From: Smallanthus sonchifolius
Lineage: Eukaryota; Streptophyta; Magnoliopsida; Asterales; Asteraceae
DNA: 64,000 nt
NCBI GenBank assembly: GCA_023525975.1
Contig: JAKNSE010000037.1
Coordinates: forward strand, 978,501 to 1,042,500
Reading direction: 5' to 3'
Notes under the pieces: generated by a model
What the model saw: the letters and a program-made list of their open reading frames with translations, nothing else
Told to the model about the DNA's origin: nothing
Databases searched by the model: none
Part shown: piece after piece, positions 1 through 11,041 of the stretch
How positions within the stretch are numbered: the stretch's first letter is position 1
Layout of the letters: each line of letters starts with the position of its first letter
Position numbers and translations under genes: made by a program

Positions 1-41
1 TACGAACTCCTACGAAGTATCTACATGTATCAGCTGAGGAA

Positions 42-395
42 ATGCAGGAGGTATACCAAGAGGTACCACAAGTAGAGAGACGGGATCCATATATTTATCC
101 AGTAGGTGAAGAACATCCTTATACTCTACCTTCAATGTTGGAAGAATATACCAATGAACCAACTGATGAACCCGATGATCCCTACCATAATGTGTTTAAC
201 GACATATTATTTGGTATTCGTGAACCACCTCCTCAGTATAACTATCCTTCAGCTCATTTTGGAACACCAATAGAATTCCTTGATCGTGCTTTAAGAGAAA
301 TAGATGAAGTAAAGAAGGAAGCAAGGAAACTTAAAGGAAGAATTCGACAACTAGAAAAAGAAAAAGAAAAGAAAAATAAAAGAAAAGATAAATAA
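42..395 (+). CDS. Short leader ORF upstream of gag, acidic with C-terminal coiled coil
   Basis: A 117-residue open frame precedes gag inside the Tekay-like element. Residues 1-75 are rich in Pro, Tyr, Glu and Asp. Residues about 78-117 are a charged helix (LDRALREIDEVKKEARK, then LEKEKEKKNKR) with heptad spacing typical of a coiled coil. I do not recognise a domain. The frame is open to the left edge region, so the true start may lie earlier. A GT at 419 and an AG just before 635 could join it to the next ORF by splicing; this is inference. It may be part of an extended gag leader or chance coding in a long 5' region. Confidence 0.45.
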   Translation: MQEVYQEVPQVERRDPYIYPVGEEHPYTLPSMLEEYTNEPTDEPDDPYHNVFNDILFGIREPPPQYNYPSAHFGTPIEFLDRALREIDEVKKEARKLKGRIRQLEKEKEKKNKRKDK

Positions 396-634
396 TAAAT
401 GTCATTATAAACAAAAGGTAACTTTTTGACCGGTATGTAGATATCTGACAAACTTAATGTTCTATCTAGGAAAGAATGGTGTATAAATCCCTTCTGGACC
501 CGTCATTATTACCTGGGAACATTTAAGTTGGAGGTACTACTCTGGTAAGATAACTATCCTGGTTTATGTGACAAAATAAATAAAATGTATTATGTAATAA
601 AATATATAAATAAAAGTATTTTATTTATGTATAG

Positions 635-1159
635 ATGACTAGCAAAGGAAAAGGTCATTCTTTCGTTCAGAAATATGCTCCTCCTGGATAAGAATTTCAG
701 CCAACAAATGAAACTGATATAGAACCCGGATCAAGTTCAAGAAATACCGGAAGTACATATCAAAGTTTAGGAGAACTAACTCCTCCTTCATAACCATATG
801 TACCTTCTATCAGTTTTCATTTTGCTCTAACGGCAGCAAGCCGGAATCTTGATTATCGAGAAAATCCATATAATAATACACATTATTATCAGGGATTACC
901 AGAAATTCCTTATGATAATAATCTTGTTCCTGAAGGAGAAGAAAGAGAAGATTCGAATAGGCCATATGAGTATTATGAGCCTACAAATATACAAATCCCT
1001 CAGGAGAATGAGGAAAATTCTAATAATGATCATATAAGAGCCCTTCAGGAACGAGTAGCAGAATTAGAAAGAGAAAATCATAGACTAGCATCTGTAGACG
1101 CCTAGAATAAAGCGTTAAAACAAATGCTAGAGAATGCCCGTAATCAGGGTTATATGTAA
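635..1159 (+). pseudogene. Second leader ORF upstream of gag, broken, coiled-coil C-terminus
   Basis: Starting at the ATG at 635 (MTSKGKGHSF), one frame reads through an acidic Tyr/Asn/Pro-rich stretch and ends near 1159 with a heptad helix (IRALQERVAELERENHRLA). In-frame stops lie near 689, 791 and 1103. The layout, a low-complexity acidic part followed by a coiled coil, mirrors the ORF at 42-395 although the sequences differ. It sits about 50 bp before the first gag ATG. No known domain is recognised. It is called a pseudogene because of the internal stops. Confidence 0.45.
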
Positions 1160-1207
1160 ATCTTCTTTTCTGTTTCTATATCCAGAATATTAATAAAATT
1201 CCTTCTT

Positions 1208-2173
1208 ATGAATAGAATGTCAAGACAAGGTCTTTCTCATAATACCAGAGACAGATTGGCTGAATCCAAAATCAATCAAGAAGAGAATTATAGTTCAAAC
1301 GGAGATAATTCTAATTCTGATTCCGATCATGAAGAAATAAGTAAGAAAAAAAGAAGAAGAAAGGATGTACGTTCCGTACATTCCGGGCATGCCAACCAAT
1401 GGAATACGCTGGGAGTGAGGGAGTAATAGCAGCCCTGAGATGGCTGGAGAAGGTTGAATCTGTTATCTCCATCAGCAAATGTGCTGATGAAGATATGGTA
1501 TTATATGCATCAAATTTGTTTAAAGATGAAGCATTGGAATGGTGAAACTCCATCATTCAAGCCATGGGACGGCACAGAGCCTATGCCATGGAATGGGAAG
1601 AATTTAAAGAGATGGTGATTCAAAAATTCTGTCCCATCAATGAAAGAGAGAGAATTGAAACAAAATTTCTAAATCTTCGAATGGAAGGAACTAAACATCA
1701 GGAGTATGTCTCCAAGATGTTTGAATATGCTCGTTTAGTTCCACATCTCTCAACCCCTGAATCCAATTTAATCAAAAGATATATTTGGGGTCTAGCTGAA
1801 GAGATTCGGGATATGGTTAAGGCTACTATGCCTCAGACCATTGCTTCTGCCATGCAGTTAGGAGGAATGCTGACTGACGAAATGATTAGAAAACAAGAAG
1901 AAGGGAAATCAAGGGAGTTAACTAAGAAAGCAACTGAACATCAGAAAAGCAACTCTCCTTGGAAGAATAGGAATCAACCTGCCAAAAGAAGATTCAATTC
2001 TTCTATCCCTGCAAGAAGAAGCACACGGGAGAGTGTTTCTTCAAGAAAACATTTTGTCATTTTTGTAAACAGATTGGGCATGTATTTGAAAACTGCCCAA
2101 AGAAAAGAAACGTCGCATGTTTCAATTGTGGAGAGACTGGCCATTTTAAATCATCCTGCCCAAAGCTTATTCA
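1208..2173 (+). pseudogene. gag: gag (capsid and zinc knuckles) of Tekay-like gypsy element
   Basis: The start at 1208 opens a Ser/Asn/Lys-rich N-terminus. The capsid-like (retrotrans_gag) part begins near 1381 in another frame (VIAALRWLEKVESV) and continues through FCPINERERIETKFLNL and EEIRDMVKATMPQT. Two CCHC zinc knuckles are at 2055-2096 (CHFCKQIGHVFENC) and 2118-2159 (CFNCGETGHFKSSC), in the frame of the protease. Lesions are a frameshift near 1375-1390, a TGA near 1543 at a position normally Trp, and a frameshift between about 1990 and 2030. Gag would package the element RNA in the cytoplasm; this copy cannot make an intact product. Confidence 0.85.
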
Positions 2174-2192
2174 AGCAGGATCTAGTGGAACA

Positions 2193-5100
2193 ATGGCCAA
2201 TGATGGAAACAAGAAAAATATACGAGCTTTCATACTAAATACTAGTGATGCTGCAAACATCCCAGATGCAGTCACTGGTACATTCCTCATTGACAATATT
2301 TATGCTAGAGTATTATTTGACTCTGGTGCAAATTTGAGTGTTATAGATTATAAGTTTTGTAATCTATTAAACAAGCCTTTAGTTCCATTAGATAAGATTT
2401 ATGAAGTAGAGACGGCCGAAGGAAATTTAGTCAAAATTTCTGAATTCTTAGAAGATTGTACTATCACAATAGCTAGACACGTCATACCTGTGCAATTAAT
2501 GCCTATGACATTAGCAGGATTTGATGTTGTCTTAGGAATGGACTGGTTAGCCAGTAATCAAACCCATATCCTTTGTGATAAGAAAGCCATAGAAATCCGT
2601 GTTCCTCCTAGAAAATCAATCATAATCTATGGTGATAAACAAAATCGACCTCTAGGAATCATCTTCATAATAAAAGCAACCAAATATCTTCAGAAAGGTT
2701 GCATAGCATATTTGGTTCAAATTTCTCCAAATACTAAAGAAAGAAAGATTGAAAATGTACCGGTAGTAGCAGAATATACGGATGTATTTCCCGATGAATT
2801 ACCAGGTATACCACCTGAAAGAGAAGTAGAGTTTCAGATCAATCTTATTCCTGGAACAACTCCTATAGCCAAAGCTCCATACCGTTTAGCTCCCACCGAA
2901 ATGAAAGAATTGAAGAATCAATTGGATGAATTACTGAAGAAAGGATTCATTCACCCAAGTTCATCTCCTTGGGGTGCTCCAATTATTTTCGTTAAAAAGA
3001 AAGACGGTACAATGCGGATGTGCATTGACTACCGAGAGCTAAATAAAGTAACTATCAAGAATCGATATCCGTTCCCCAGAATCGATGATCTTTTTGATCA
3101 ATTACAAGGCGCATGCCATTTCTCTAAAATAGATTTTCGATTGGGATATCATCAATTGAAGGTTCAAGAAGAAGATATTCCTAAAACTGCTTTTCGAACC
3201 ATATATGGATATTATGAGTTCACGGTTATGCCGTTTGGACTTACTAATGCTCCTGCCGCATTTATGGATATGATGAATCATATCTGTAAACCCTATCTAG
3301 ATAAATTTATTATCGTTTTCATTGACGATATACTTATTTATTCTAGAAATGCGGAAGATCATGGAAATCATCTCAGAATGATACTTGAACTTCTGAGAAA
3401 AGAGAAATTGTATGCTAAATTCTCTAAATGTGAATTTTGGCTAAGAGAAGTACAATTTCTGGGTCATATTGTGAATACATAAGGTATCCAAGTTGATCTA
3501 TCAAAAATAGAAGCTATATCTAAATGGGAAATTCCAAAATCTCCAACCGAAATCCGTATTTTCTTGGGTCTTGCAGGATACTACAGACGATTTATTCAAA
3601 AAATTTCAAAGATTGTAGTTCCTCTGATTACTTTAACTCGTAAGAATGTAAAGTATGAATGGGGAACAAAGCAAGAAGAAGCTTTTTAAATATTGAAAGA
3701 GAAACTGACTCACGCCCCTATACTGGCTTTGCCAGATGGCAATGAAGACTTTATAGTCTATTGTTATGCATCACACAACGGTCTAGGTTGTGTGTTAATG
3801 AAAAGAAACAAAGTAATTGCCTATGCATCTCGTCAGTTAAAGACTCATGAAAAGAATTATACAACTCATGATTTAGAGTTAGGTGCCATAATTTTCGCTC
3901 TGAAATTTGGAGACACTATCTCCATGGAGTTAGATTCACAGTTTATACTGACCACAAGAGTTTAAAGTATATCTTTGGTCAGAAAGAACTAAACATGAGA
4001 CAAAAAAGATGGTTAGAGATCTTAAGTGACTTTGACTTTGAAATATGTTACCACGAAGGTAAGGCAAATGTTGTTGCATATGCCTTAAGTAGAAAAGAAA
4101 GAGAGAAACCCAAACGGGTTCGTGCTATTAGACTTGAACTCCGTGTGGATCTCTTATCTCAAATAAAAGATGCTCAACATTCTGTTCAGACAGAAAAAGT
4201 TCTTGAACAAGAAGGAATGACGAGTATGATTCAACAATTAACAAAAGGAGAAGATGAAATATATCGTATGAATAAAAGAATCTGGGTTCCGATCACCGGA
4301 AATCTTCGAGAAAGAATACTCGAAGAAGCACATAAATCCAAATATATGATGCACCCAGGAAGTGATAAGATGTACAAAAATCTGAAAGATAATTACCGGT
4401 GGATTGGCATGAAGATGGATATTGCCATATATGTTGCAAAATGTCTTACTTGCGCTCAAGTTAAGGCTGAACATCAAAAACCTTCTGGTTTATTGCAACA
4501 ACTAGAAATACCAGTCTGGAAATGGGAAATGATAACAACGGATTTTATCACTAAACTTCCCTGAACCAGTCAAGGAAATAATACTATCTGGGTTATTGTT
4601 GACAGATTAACTAAATCTGCTCATTTCCTTCCAATGAAAGAAACTTTCAGTATGGATAGATTGGCTCATCTTTATGTAAATGAAATTGTATCATTACATG
4701 GAGTGCCATTATTCATAGTGTCAGATAGAGATAGTCGTTTTACATCTCGATTCTGGAAAAGTTTCTAGAAAGCCATAGGAACTCATCTGAACTTAAGCAC
4801 TGCCTATCATCCACAAACAGATGGGCAAAGTGAAAGAATAATTCAGACTTTAGAGGATATGCTCCGAGCTTGTGTGATAGATTTAGGTGGTAGTTGGGAT
4901 GATCACCTACCCCTAATGGAATTTTCATATAATAATAGTTATCACACGAGTATTCAGGCAGCACCATTTGAAGCCCTATATGGAAGAAAGTGCAGAACGC
5001 CTGTATGCTAGACTGATATTGGAGAAAATCAATTGTCAGGTCCTGAACTTGATCAGGAGACCACTGACAAAGTAGCTCAGATACAAGAACGATTGAAAGC

Positions 5101-5575
5101 AGCAAGAAATAGACAAAAGAGCTACGCTGATAAGAGAAGAAAGCCACTGGAATTTAATATTGGAGATAAAGTATTGTTAAAAGTATGACCTTGGAAAGGT
5201 ATTGTTCGATTCAGAAAGAAGGGTAAATTAAGTCCTAGATTTGTTGGACCCTTCAAAATCATAAAACAAATTGGACCAGTGGCATATCAATTAGACTTAC
5301 CAGAGGCGATGAATGGAATACACGATGTATTTCACATATCAAATCTTCGCAAATGTCTAGCTGATGAATCCTTAATAATGCCTCTACAGGATATAGAGGT
5401 AAATGAGAAATTAATATTTGTAGAACAACCTCTACAAATAGAAGATCATCAAATCAAATTTCTGAAAAAGAAAAGACTGAAGCCCGTCAAAGTCAAGTGG
5501 AATTCTAAACGTGGTCCAGAATACACTTGGGAGCTAGAATCAGAAATAAGAAAGAAATACCCACACCTGTTCTAG
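2193..5575 (+). pseudogene. pol: pol polyprotein (PR-RT-RH-INT-chromodomain-like) of Tekay-like gypsy element
   Basis: The protease has the active site Asp-Ser-Gly-Ala at 2319. Reverse transcriptase spans about 2850-3500 with FIDDILIYS at 3318-3344. RNase H follows (about 3690-4080), but its first catalytic aspartate context reads VYCYAS, so Asp is replaced by Tyr. Integrase has an HHCC-type finger (CLTCAQVKAEH near 4441) and DDE positions in TTDFI, VSDRDSRF and GQSERIIQTLEDML. The C-terminus 5279-5575 ends in a chromodomain-like tail. Breaks: TAA 3480, TAA 3687, a one-base loss near 3903 in an A/T run, TGA 4562, TAG 4766, TAG 5009 and TGA 5186. Most stops look like C-to-T or G-to-A changes, as expected from methylated-cytosine decay. 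Confidence 0.92.
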
Positions 5576-5600
5576 TAAAAATCTCGAGGACGAGATTATT

Positions 5601-5616
5601 CAAAAGGTGGGGAGAA
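5601..5616 (+). other. Polypurine tract of Tekay-like element
   Basis: A purine-rich run (AAAAGGTGGGGAGAA) lies directly before the TGTAACATTC start of the 3' LTR. It is the expected plus-strand primer for second-strand synthesis. Confidence 0.8.
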
Positions 5617-5731
5617 TGTAACATTCATAAAAAATTTCGTGCCAAAAATATAAAATATATAAGTTAAAGGACCATAAGTATAAATACAGAAAAGATCAAG
5701 GACTAAAAATGAAAATTTTGGAATTTTCATC

Positions 5732-6061
5732 GGTAGCGGACCGCTACCATATGCATAACGGTCCGCTACGTAGTCCCAAAGGCAATGATGAGAAAATGAC
5801 ACGTGTCCTGATGACTCATTAGGGTTTTTGACGCGTGTCACAGGTAGCGGACCGCTACCAGATCCATGTCGGTCCGCTACGGCTACCTGAGTTGGGTAGC
5901 GGACCGCTACCTTGTAGCTTAACGGTCCGCTAGCCGCAAAATGCGACACAACACCAGAACTCGACACGTGTCATGCTGACTAATTAGGGTTTAGGCGGTA
6001 GCGGACCGCTACCCATTACCATAACGGTCCGCTACGGACCACCTTTTTAGCCTATAAATAG
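5732..6061 (+). promoter_or_regulatory. U3 promoter: four 17-bp palindromes with half-sites, G-boxes, TATA box
   Basis: The perfect palindrome GGTAGCGGACCGCTACC occurs at 5732, 5843, 5895 and 5997. Each is followed after 11-12 bp by a half-site GGTCCGCTA. G-box cores CACGTG are at 5800 and 5965, each followed by a copy of GACTnATTAGGGTTT. A TATA box (TATAAATAG) is at 6053-6061. This is the expected pol II promoter position in an LTR; the binding protein is unknown to me. Confidence 0.75.
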
Positions 6062-6793
6062 ATTCAATTGCCGTTCAAATTCAAAACATCACAAATCGAT
6101 TTCCAGACCAGTTCCCACTATTTCCACTCTCTCAAATCCATTCCCACTCATACGTTTAAGTTCCCGAGGTGTCGGTTATCGTAGGAGAAAGCCAAGAAGC
6201 TAGGAAACGCTCTTTTGGAAAATCCAAGCTAGACGACCTAAGCAGAGACGCTGCCCACTAGGACTCCCACTCTAGAAGCTCATTAAGCCTAGACTCTGTC
6301 AAGGTGAATACTTGTATTTTTATGAAATGATTTCAAAACTGAAAATGGTTTTGATTATGATCTGACTTGAATGAATTTATACGACCATTCGTTGCATAAG
6401 GTGATTTACTATATAGCAGTCAGCCCATAGAATCACGTATGCATACACTTGTTACAGATGAGACGCTGTAACAGGGCTAGGGGTTGAACCCATGGTTGTT
6501 GTGAAAGACCTGTCGCTTGAGGCAAGAGGCAGACTATTGAATAGACGTAAAACTATATCTAAGGTCCCTGGTGTGACTAGTGGTTAGAAAGTTGACTGTG
6601 TAAATTGGCCGGAAACTATGGGCAAATTGTTTTATTTATTCAAGCTTATGAGATTATGATTTTAAATATACTTGTATTCACCAGTTTATACTGATCAAAT
6701 ATTTTGAAACGTTTTACAGGTAACCAAGAATGATTTTATTGATTAACCATGGAATGATCAGATTTATGATGTCATCAAAAAGGGAATGTCCAC

Positions 6794-8548
6794 TGATGTG
6801 TCACAAAACACACCTCTTTATCCTTGTATAATATAGCGTTTTTAGTAGAGTTTTATGATCGTTTAGAGTCATTTATAGTCGGTACTTAGTTTTGTTATGT
6901 CTTGTAGGTTTCGAGAGAAAACGCGCTAAAGTGATGAACTTATATAAATTGGGAGCTCGAATCGGTGATCATGGATTAAAGTCAATATTAAAGGCATTGC
7001 AAGATAATTTAGTACCAAAAATAAATTAGATGGTTGTATAATTAATTTTGGGCTCATATAATTAAATAAAAGTGTTATCAAAAGTAATACAAGTGGCTCA
7101 AATTAATTAATTTGGTTAATTCTTGGATCATTGTGGGCCGTAAAAGAGGGTTACGGTATATTTGGTGAAGCCGTGGAATTGGAATGAAGGAGGGGACGGC
7201 AGAAGCAATACGACAATTGAAGGGGAGAAGCAGGTTACGACATAATTGAAGTACACCACACTTATCGATTGGTACAAAGAAATTGGGTGGCGGCTATTTG
7301 AAGTTGGTTGAATTGAAAGAAAGAATTGAATTGGAGACACCTCTAATTATATCATAATTTTGTCGTGAACTAGAAAAACACACAAGCAGGTCAATATTTA
7401 TAGCTACCAGGTGATTTAATTAAGCTAGCAGCTTAATTGTTTTCTATTCATGATGAACGTTTATATTGACTGTTTGGATTCTGCTTGTCTCATGATTGGC
7501 TAAACTTGTTTATACTACCTAGGGTTGATGAATATTTGTTGAGTTTTGGATTTTTATCGGTTTTTGGTTATTGTTGATGGTTTAATACTTTTGTAAAGAA
7601 TCTTTTGATAATTGATTGATGTTTATGCATGCTTAGATCATATTTGTAATTGGTTTTGAATTCCATATGTTACCTGTGAATGTCTTTCAGTTAGGGTTTC
7701 GTATTAGATCATTGACTCCGTGTTATGAATAGTTTATGGTTTGTTGAATTTGCAATCCATAGAAATAGAAATCGTTTACATGTTTGATCTTGGTGTTCTG
7801 CCTATCTAGATAGCTGAAAGGTGATAGATAGTCGGGTTGTCTCTGTTGTTAGGGTTTTAGGTGTAAATACTCTGAAAGGAGGTTTCCCCTAGGTGTTCTA
7901 GTATCCTTTGCTATCCTGTGTCAAGTTGATTGTTCTTAGGTTACCCCTTGCATTCCTTGAATGTACTGATACAGTGAGACTGAAAGGTGATATGTCTATC
8001 GGGTACTTTAGTGTTGTTGGAGAGACGGAGAAGTGATCCAACCAACTAGTGAGCGTCACACACCTCTTAGGTTTTCCTTCTAGGTCACACATTGAGAATG
8101 ATCAGGGATCCTGTAGGTAGTCTGAGGGTGTAGTATTCATAGATCCTGGTTCCATCATTAGTTTCCTTAACCGAGAGAAATCTGAGATTTACAATTAGGA
8201 TTCTTAACCTGGGTTGTGATTTCCTTATTCTTGAGTCCATTTAGTTACTTTGCTTGATAGTTGGTGTCGTTAGTTAGAACTCCTATTAGTTTATCAATTT
8301 TAGAATATCAGTAACACAAAACCCCCCATTTACATCAGTTTAGTTAGTTGAATCAGAGTCTAGGTAGAGTTATCACTAGTGTCTCGTGGGTTCGATATCC
8401 GGACTTACATTAGACTTTACTACATTGATCGGTACACTTGCCTGTTGTGTGGTCTAGTATTAGGTTGAGTCTAGATTTATATATTTAAAGCTAAAGTTTC
8501 TAGGTTAGGTTTTATAGTTAGTTTTTATAGACCGTCCAGCACGCAACA
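6794..8548 (+). repeat. Solo LTR of an Athila-like gypsy element nested in the Tekay LTR
   Basis: It opens TGATGTGTCACAAAACACAC and ends ...CACGCAACA, flanked by a perfect 5-bp TSD TCCAC (6789-6793 and 8549-8553). Its start and its end (TCTAGGTTAGGTTTTA...TTTTTATAGACCGTCC) resemble the LTRs of the Athila-like element at 9420-17884 read on the minus strand, so it is a diverged relative. A lone LTR with an intact TSD is the usual product of LTR-LTR recombination. Confidence 0.88.
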
Positions 8549-8788
8549 TCCACCCTAGACATCAGTTGAAAGAAACGGCTCATGTTAAACCTTAGTTTTG
8601 TAAATTAAACGTTTGTGAACAATATCAGGGTTTATCCCTGTTTATGAAATGAAAGGAAACGGGAGATTCCCCGTCTTTTGAAAAGAACCTGAATTATTCC
8701 GCTGTGTTTATGAAACTCTGATAATAAATTATAGACAGGTACCAATCGTTGGTCACACGCCCACGTAGGCTAAATCCGGGGTGTGACA

Positions 8789-9414
8789 TTATCCGTTCAA
8801 AATTTTTGCCTTGACAACAATGTTTTCTTTGAATTTCACTCTTCTTTTTTTTGTTGTGAAGGACGAGTCTACTCGCACTACCCTCCTCACGGGCCCTAGT
8901 GAACAGGGCCCATTCGTCTTCCGCAACTCAAGTCTCTGACTAAGGTTGCCTTCACTGCCGTCAATAATATTTTGGATCTTGTTTATTGTGATGTTTGGGG
9001 ACCGTTATTTTCTTTTATGTGTTGACCATTGTACCCGTTATATGTGGATTTATCCTTTGAATAAAAAATCTGATGTTTATACCATTTTAACAAACTTTAT
9101 TACCATGACTGAACGCCAATTTAACACCAAGTTAAAATGTATCCAATCCGATTGGGGGGGGGGGGATTTTGGCCTCTCACCAATCTTTGTCGCAACATTG
9201 GCATCATCCATAGACGGTCTTGTCCTCACACGAGTGAGCAAAATGGTTTCGTTGAACGCCGTCATCGTCATGTTGTAGAAAATGGACTCACTCTCTTGGC
9301 TCAGCCTTCCTCAACGCTTCTGACACTTTGCCTTTGAAATAGTCGTATAATTAATCAATCGGCTCACCTCTCGTGTCTCCTCAAACAAATCTTCCTTTGA
9401 ACATCCTGATTACT
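8789..9414 (+). pseudogene. Ty1/copia pol fragment: pre-integrase linker and integrase core
   Basis: Right after the Tekay LTR the sequence reads copia coding. A linker (KDESTRTTLLTGPSEQGP) is followed by the integrase core (VDHCTRYMWIYPLNKKSDVY, then HTSEQNGFVERRHRHVVENG). Segments are in different frames, with a T-run frameshift near 8855, an apparent small deletion near 9003, and a run of twelve G at 9155-9166. The gene is cut at 9415-9419 by the Athila-like insertion and resumes at about 17890. Its 5' part must lie beyond the Tekay element, outside the window. Confidence 0.8.
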
Positions 9415-9419
9415 CTTTT

Positions 9420-11041
9420 TGATGTCGTCCAAACGGTCTATAAAAATGACTCTAAAACCTAACCTAGACTCCTAAGTAATAAATGGAAAACCTATGAACT
9501 AAACCGCAAAAACAGGCAAGTGGACCTATCGAGTGTATCACAGCTTAATGGTAAACCGGAATATCGAACCCTAGAGACACTACGGATAACAAAACAGACT
9601 CTGACTCGAACTAAAGATTGATTTGGTTTAGGGGTTTACTACACTAAGGATTATCACTAATGAATGCAATAAACTAAGGTCGACTCAACTATCAAGAGGC
9701 AAGTCAAAGTTGAAATCAAGATATGGGAAGAATACTACCTAGGTCGGAATCCTACTTGCAAAGCACAACTTCTACCGGTTCTGGAACTATGATGAATCTG
9801 GGTTTCTAAGGATACAAGTCTAAGCAACCTAGTGGATCCCTAATCACTCTCAGAGTGTCACCAACTAAGCTACCTAAAGATTTAATAACTCACCAGATGG
9901 TTGGATCACTTCTCAGGTATTTCCAACTATGATAATGTACCCTAATGGATGGATTACCTCTCAGTCTCACCGTCCACAATACATTCAAGGAATGCAAGGG
10001 GTAATCCTAGGATAACAACTATGATTCAGGATAGCAAAAATCACCAGAGACCTTATACTAACGCCCTCTCAGACTGTTAACATTCGGATTCCTAATGACG
10101 AAGACTAAACGACTAATTCTCACCTCTCGGGTATTGAACTAGGACACACACTCAACTCTAATCAGCAATCAACAACAATTCCTATGGCTACTACGTCTAG
10201 CAAACCACCACAATCACAAACCCTAAGATCTATGATCAAGATACACTAATGAACAGGCAAACAACCATAATCTACGCAAGGAATCAATAGTTAATCACAC
10301 AATCAGATTTAAACATGCATATATCATCACAATCATTAACTAGGATCGTTTACAAGATCAATAAACCAACAATCAATCCAAAACCAAATAAAAATCAGAA
10401 CTTTAACATCGTATTCATCTTTAACCTAGGCAGTATTAAAGATTTAGGCAACACACATGTTTAGAATATTCAAAACAGAAGTAATAGACATAGTATTGGT
10501 TTCAATCAAACAAAATAAGAACAAACGAAAGAGAATTGAAACCCGGAGAAGCTATCTCTAACCACCACGGATCTAAAAGCTCCAAACTTTGACTCCATTT
10601 AGTTTCCAAACCCTCAGAATCGCCCTAGAATGGTCTCTGGATGGCAAAGATACGAACTCCCTGGCATTATGGCATTACCATTCTATTTAACTCGATTTTT
10701 AGGGTTTTTTCTCGGATTTAATGTCTCTTGCGTACCGCTAGAGACTGGCTTCAGTCCTTCGCGTACCGCGAAGGACAATATAGTCGCGCGCCCAATTGAA
10801 ACTCCTCGCGTAGCGCGAGAGTTTTCTTCCTGCGAAGACTTGAAATTCCCCATTTTTGACTTTTAAACTTTGTGCTTCATCCTCGTACTTGGTTTCTTCG
10901 GGTTTTGACTTGTAACTATCACGAGCACCTGAAATCATAACAAAGACTCAAAACGAACCAAAAACGACTCAAAACAGACATAAAACTAATTAAAAAGACA
11001 CTAAAACAAAGGAATAAAGATGTGTGCTTTGCACTACATCA
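9420..11041 (-). repeat. 3' LTR of Athila-like element
   Basis: Plus-strand ends are TGATGTCGTCC... and ...GCACTACATCA. The minus-strand polypurine-like tract (AAGGTTAAGTGTGGGGATGTT, read complementary at 11042-11062) abuts it. By eye it is above 95% identical to 16270-17884. Differences are mostly transitions, many at CpG. Inverted repeats built on CGCG-TAC-CGCG lie at 10731-10825. Confidence 0.88.

Larger units (their letters stand above)
1..8788 (+). mobile_element. Ty3/gypsy element, Tekay-like chromovirus, 5' end outside window
   Basis: Order of parts on the plus strand is short leader ORFs, gag, protease, reverse transcriptase, RNase H, integrase with a chromodomain-like tail, polypurine tract and 3' LTR. 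That order, with integrase after RNase H, is the Ty3/gypsy order. The C-terminal tail after integrase (KVKWNSKRGPEYTWE...) and the LTR ending CCGGGGTGTGACA are what I know from Tekay/Del chromoviruses. The 5' LTR and primer site lie left of the window. Several stops and at least three frameshifts make the copy non-autonomous. The sequence right of 8,788 is a copia coding region, so this element appears to have landed in a copia element. Confidence 0.9.
5617..8788 (+). repeat. 3' LTR of Tekay-like element, interrupted by a solo LTR
   Basis: The LTR opens TGTAACATTC right after the polypurine tract and closes ...CCGGGGTGTGACA at 8788. Total length is 3,172 bp. Removing the nested solo LTR (1,755 bp) and one 5-bp TSD leaves about 1,412 bp. 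U3 carries an array of palindromes and two G-boxes upstream of a TATA box. Confidence 0.85.

Noticed and set aside
9155..9166. Run of twelve G as a structural signal
   Set aside because: It replaces a short Gly/Glu codon stretch in a dead integrase; most likely slippage or sequencing error.
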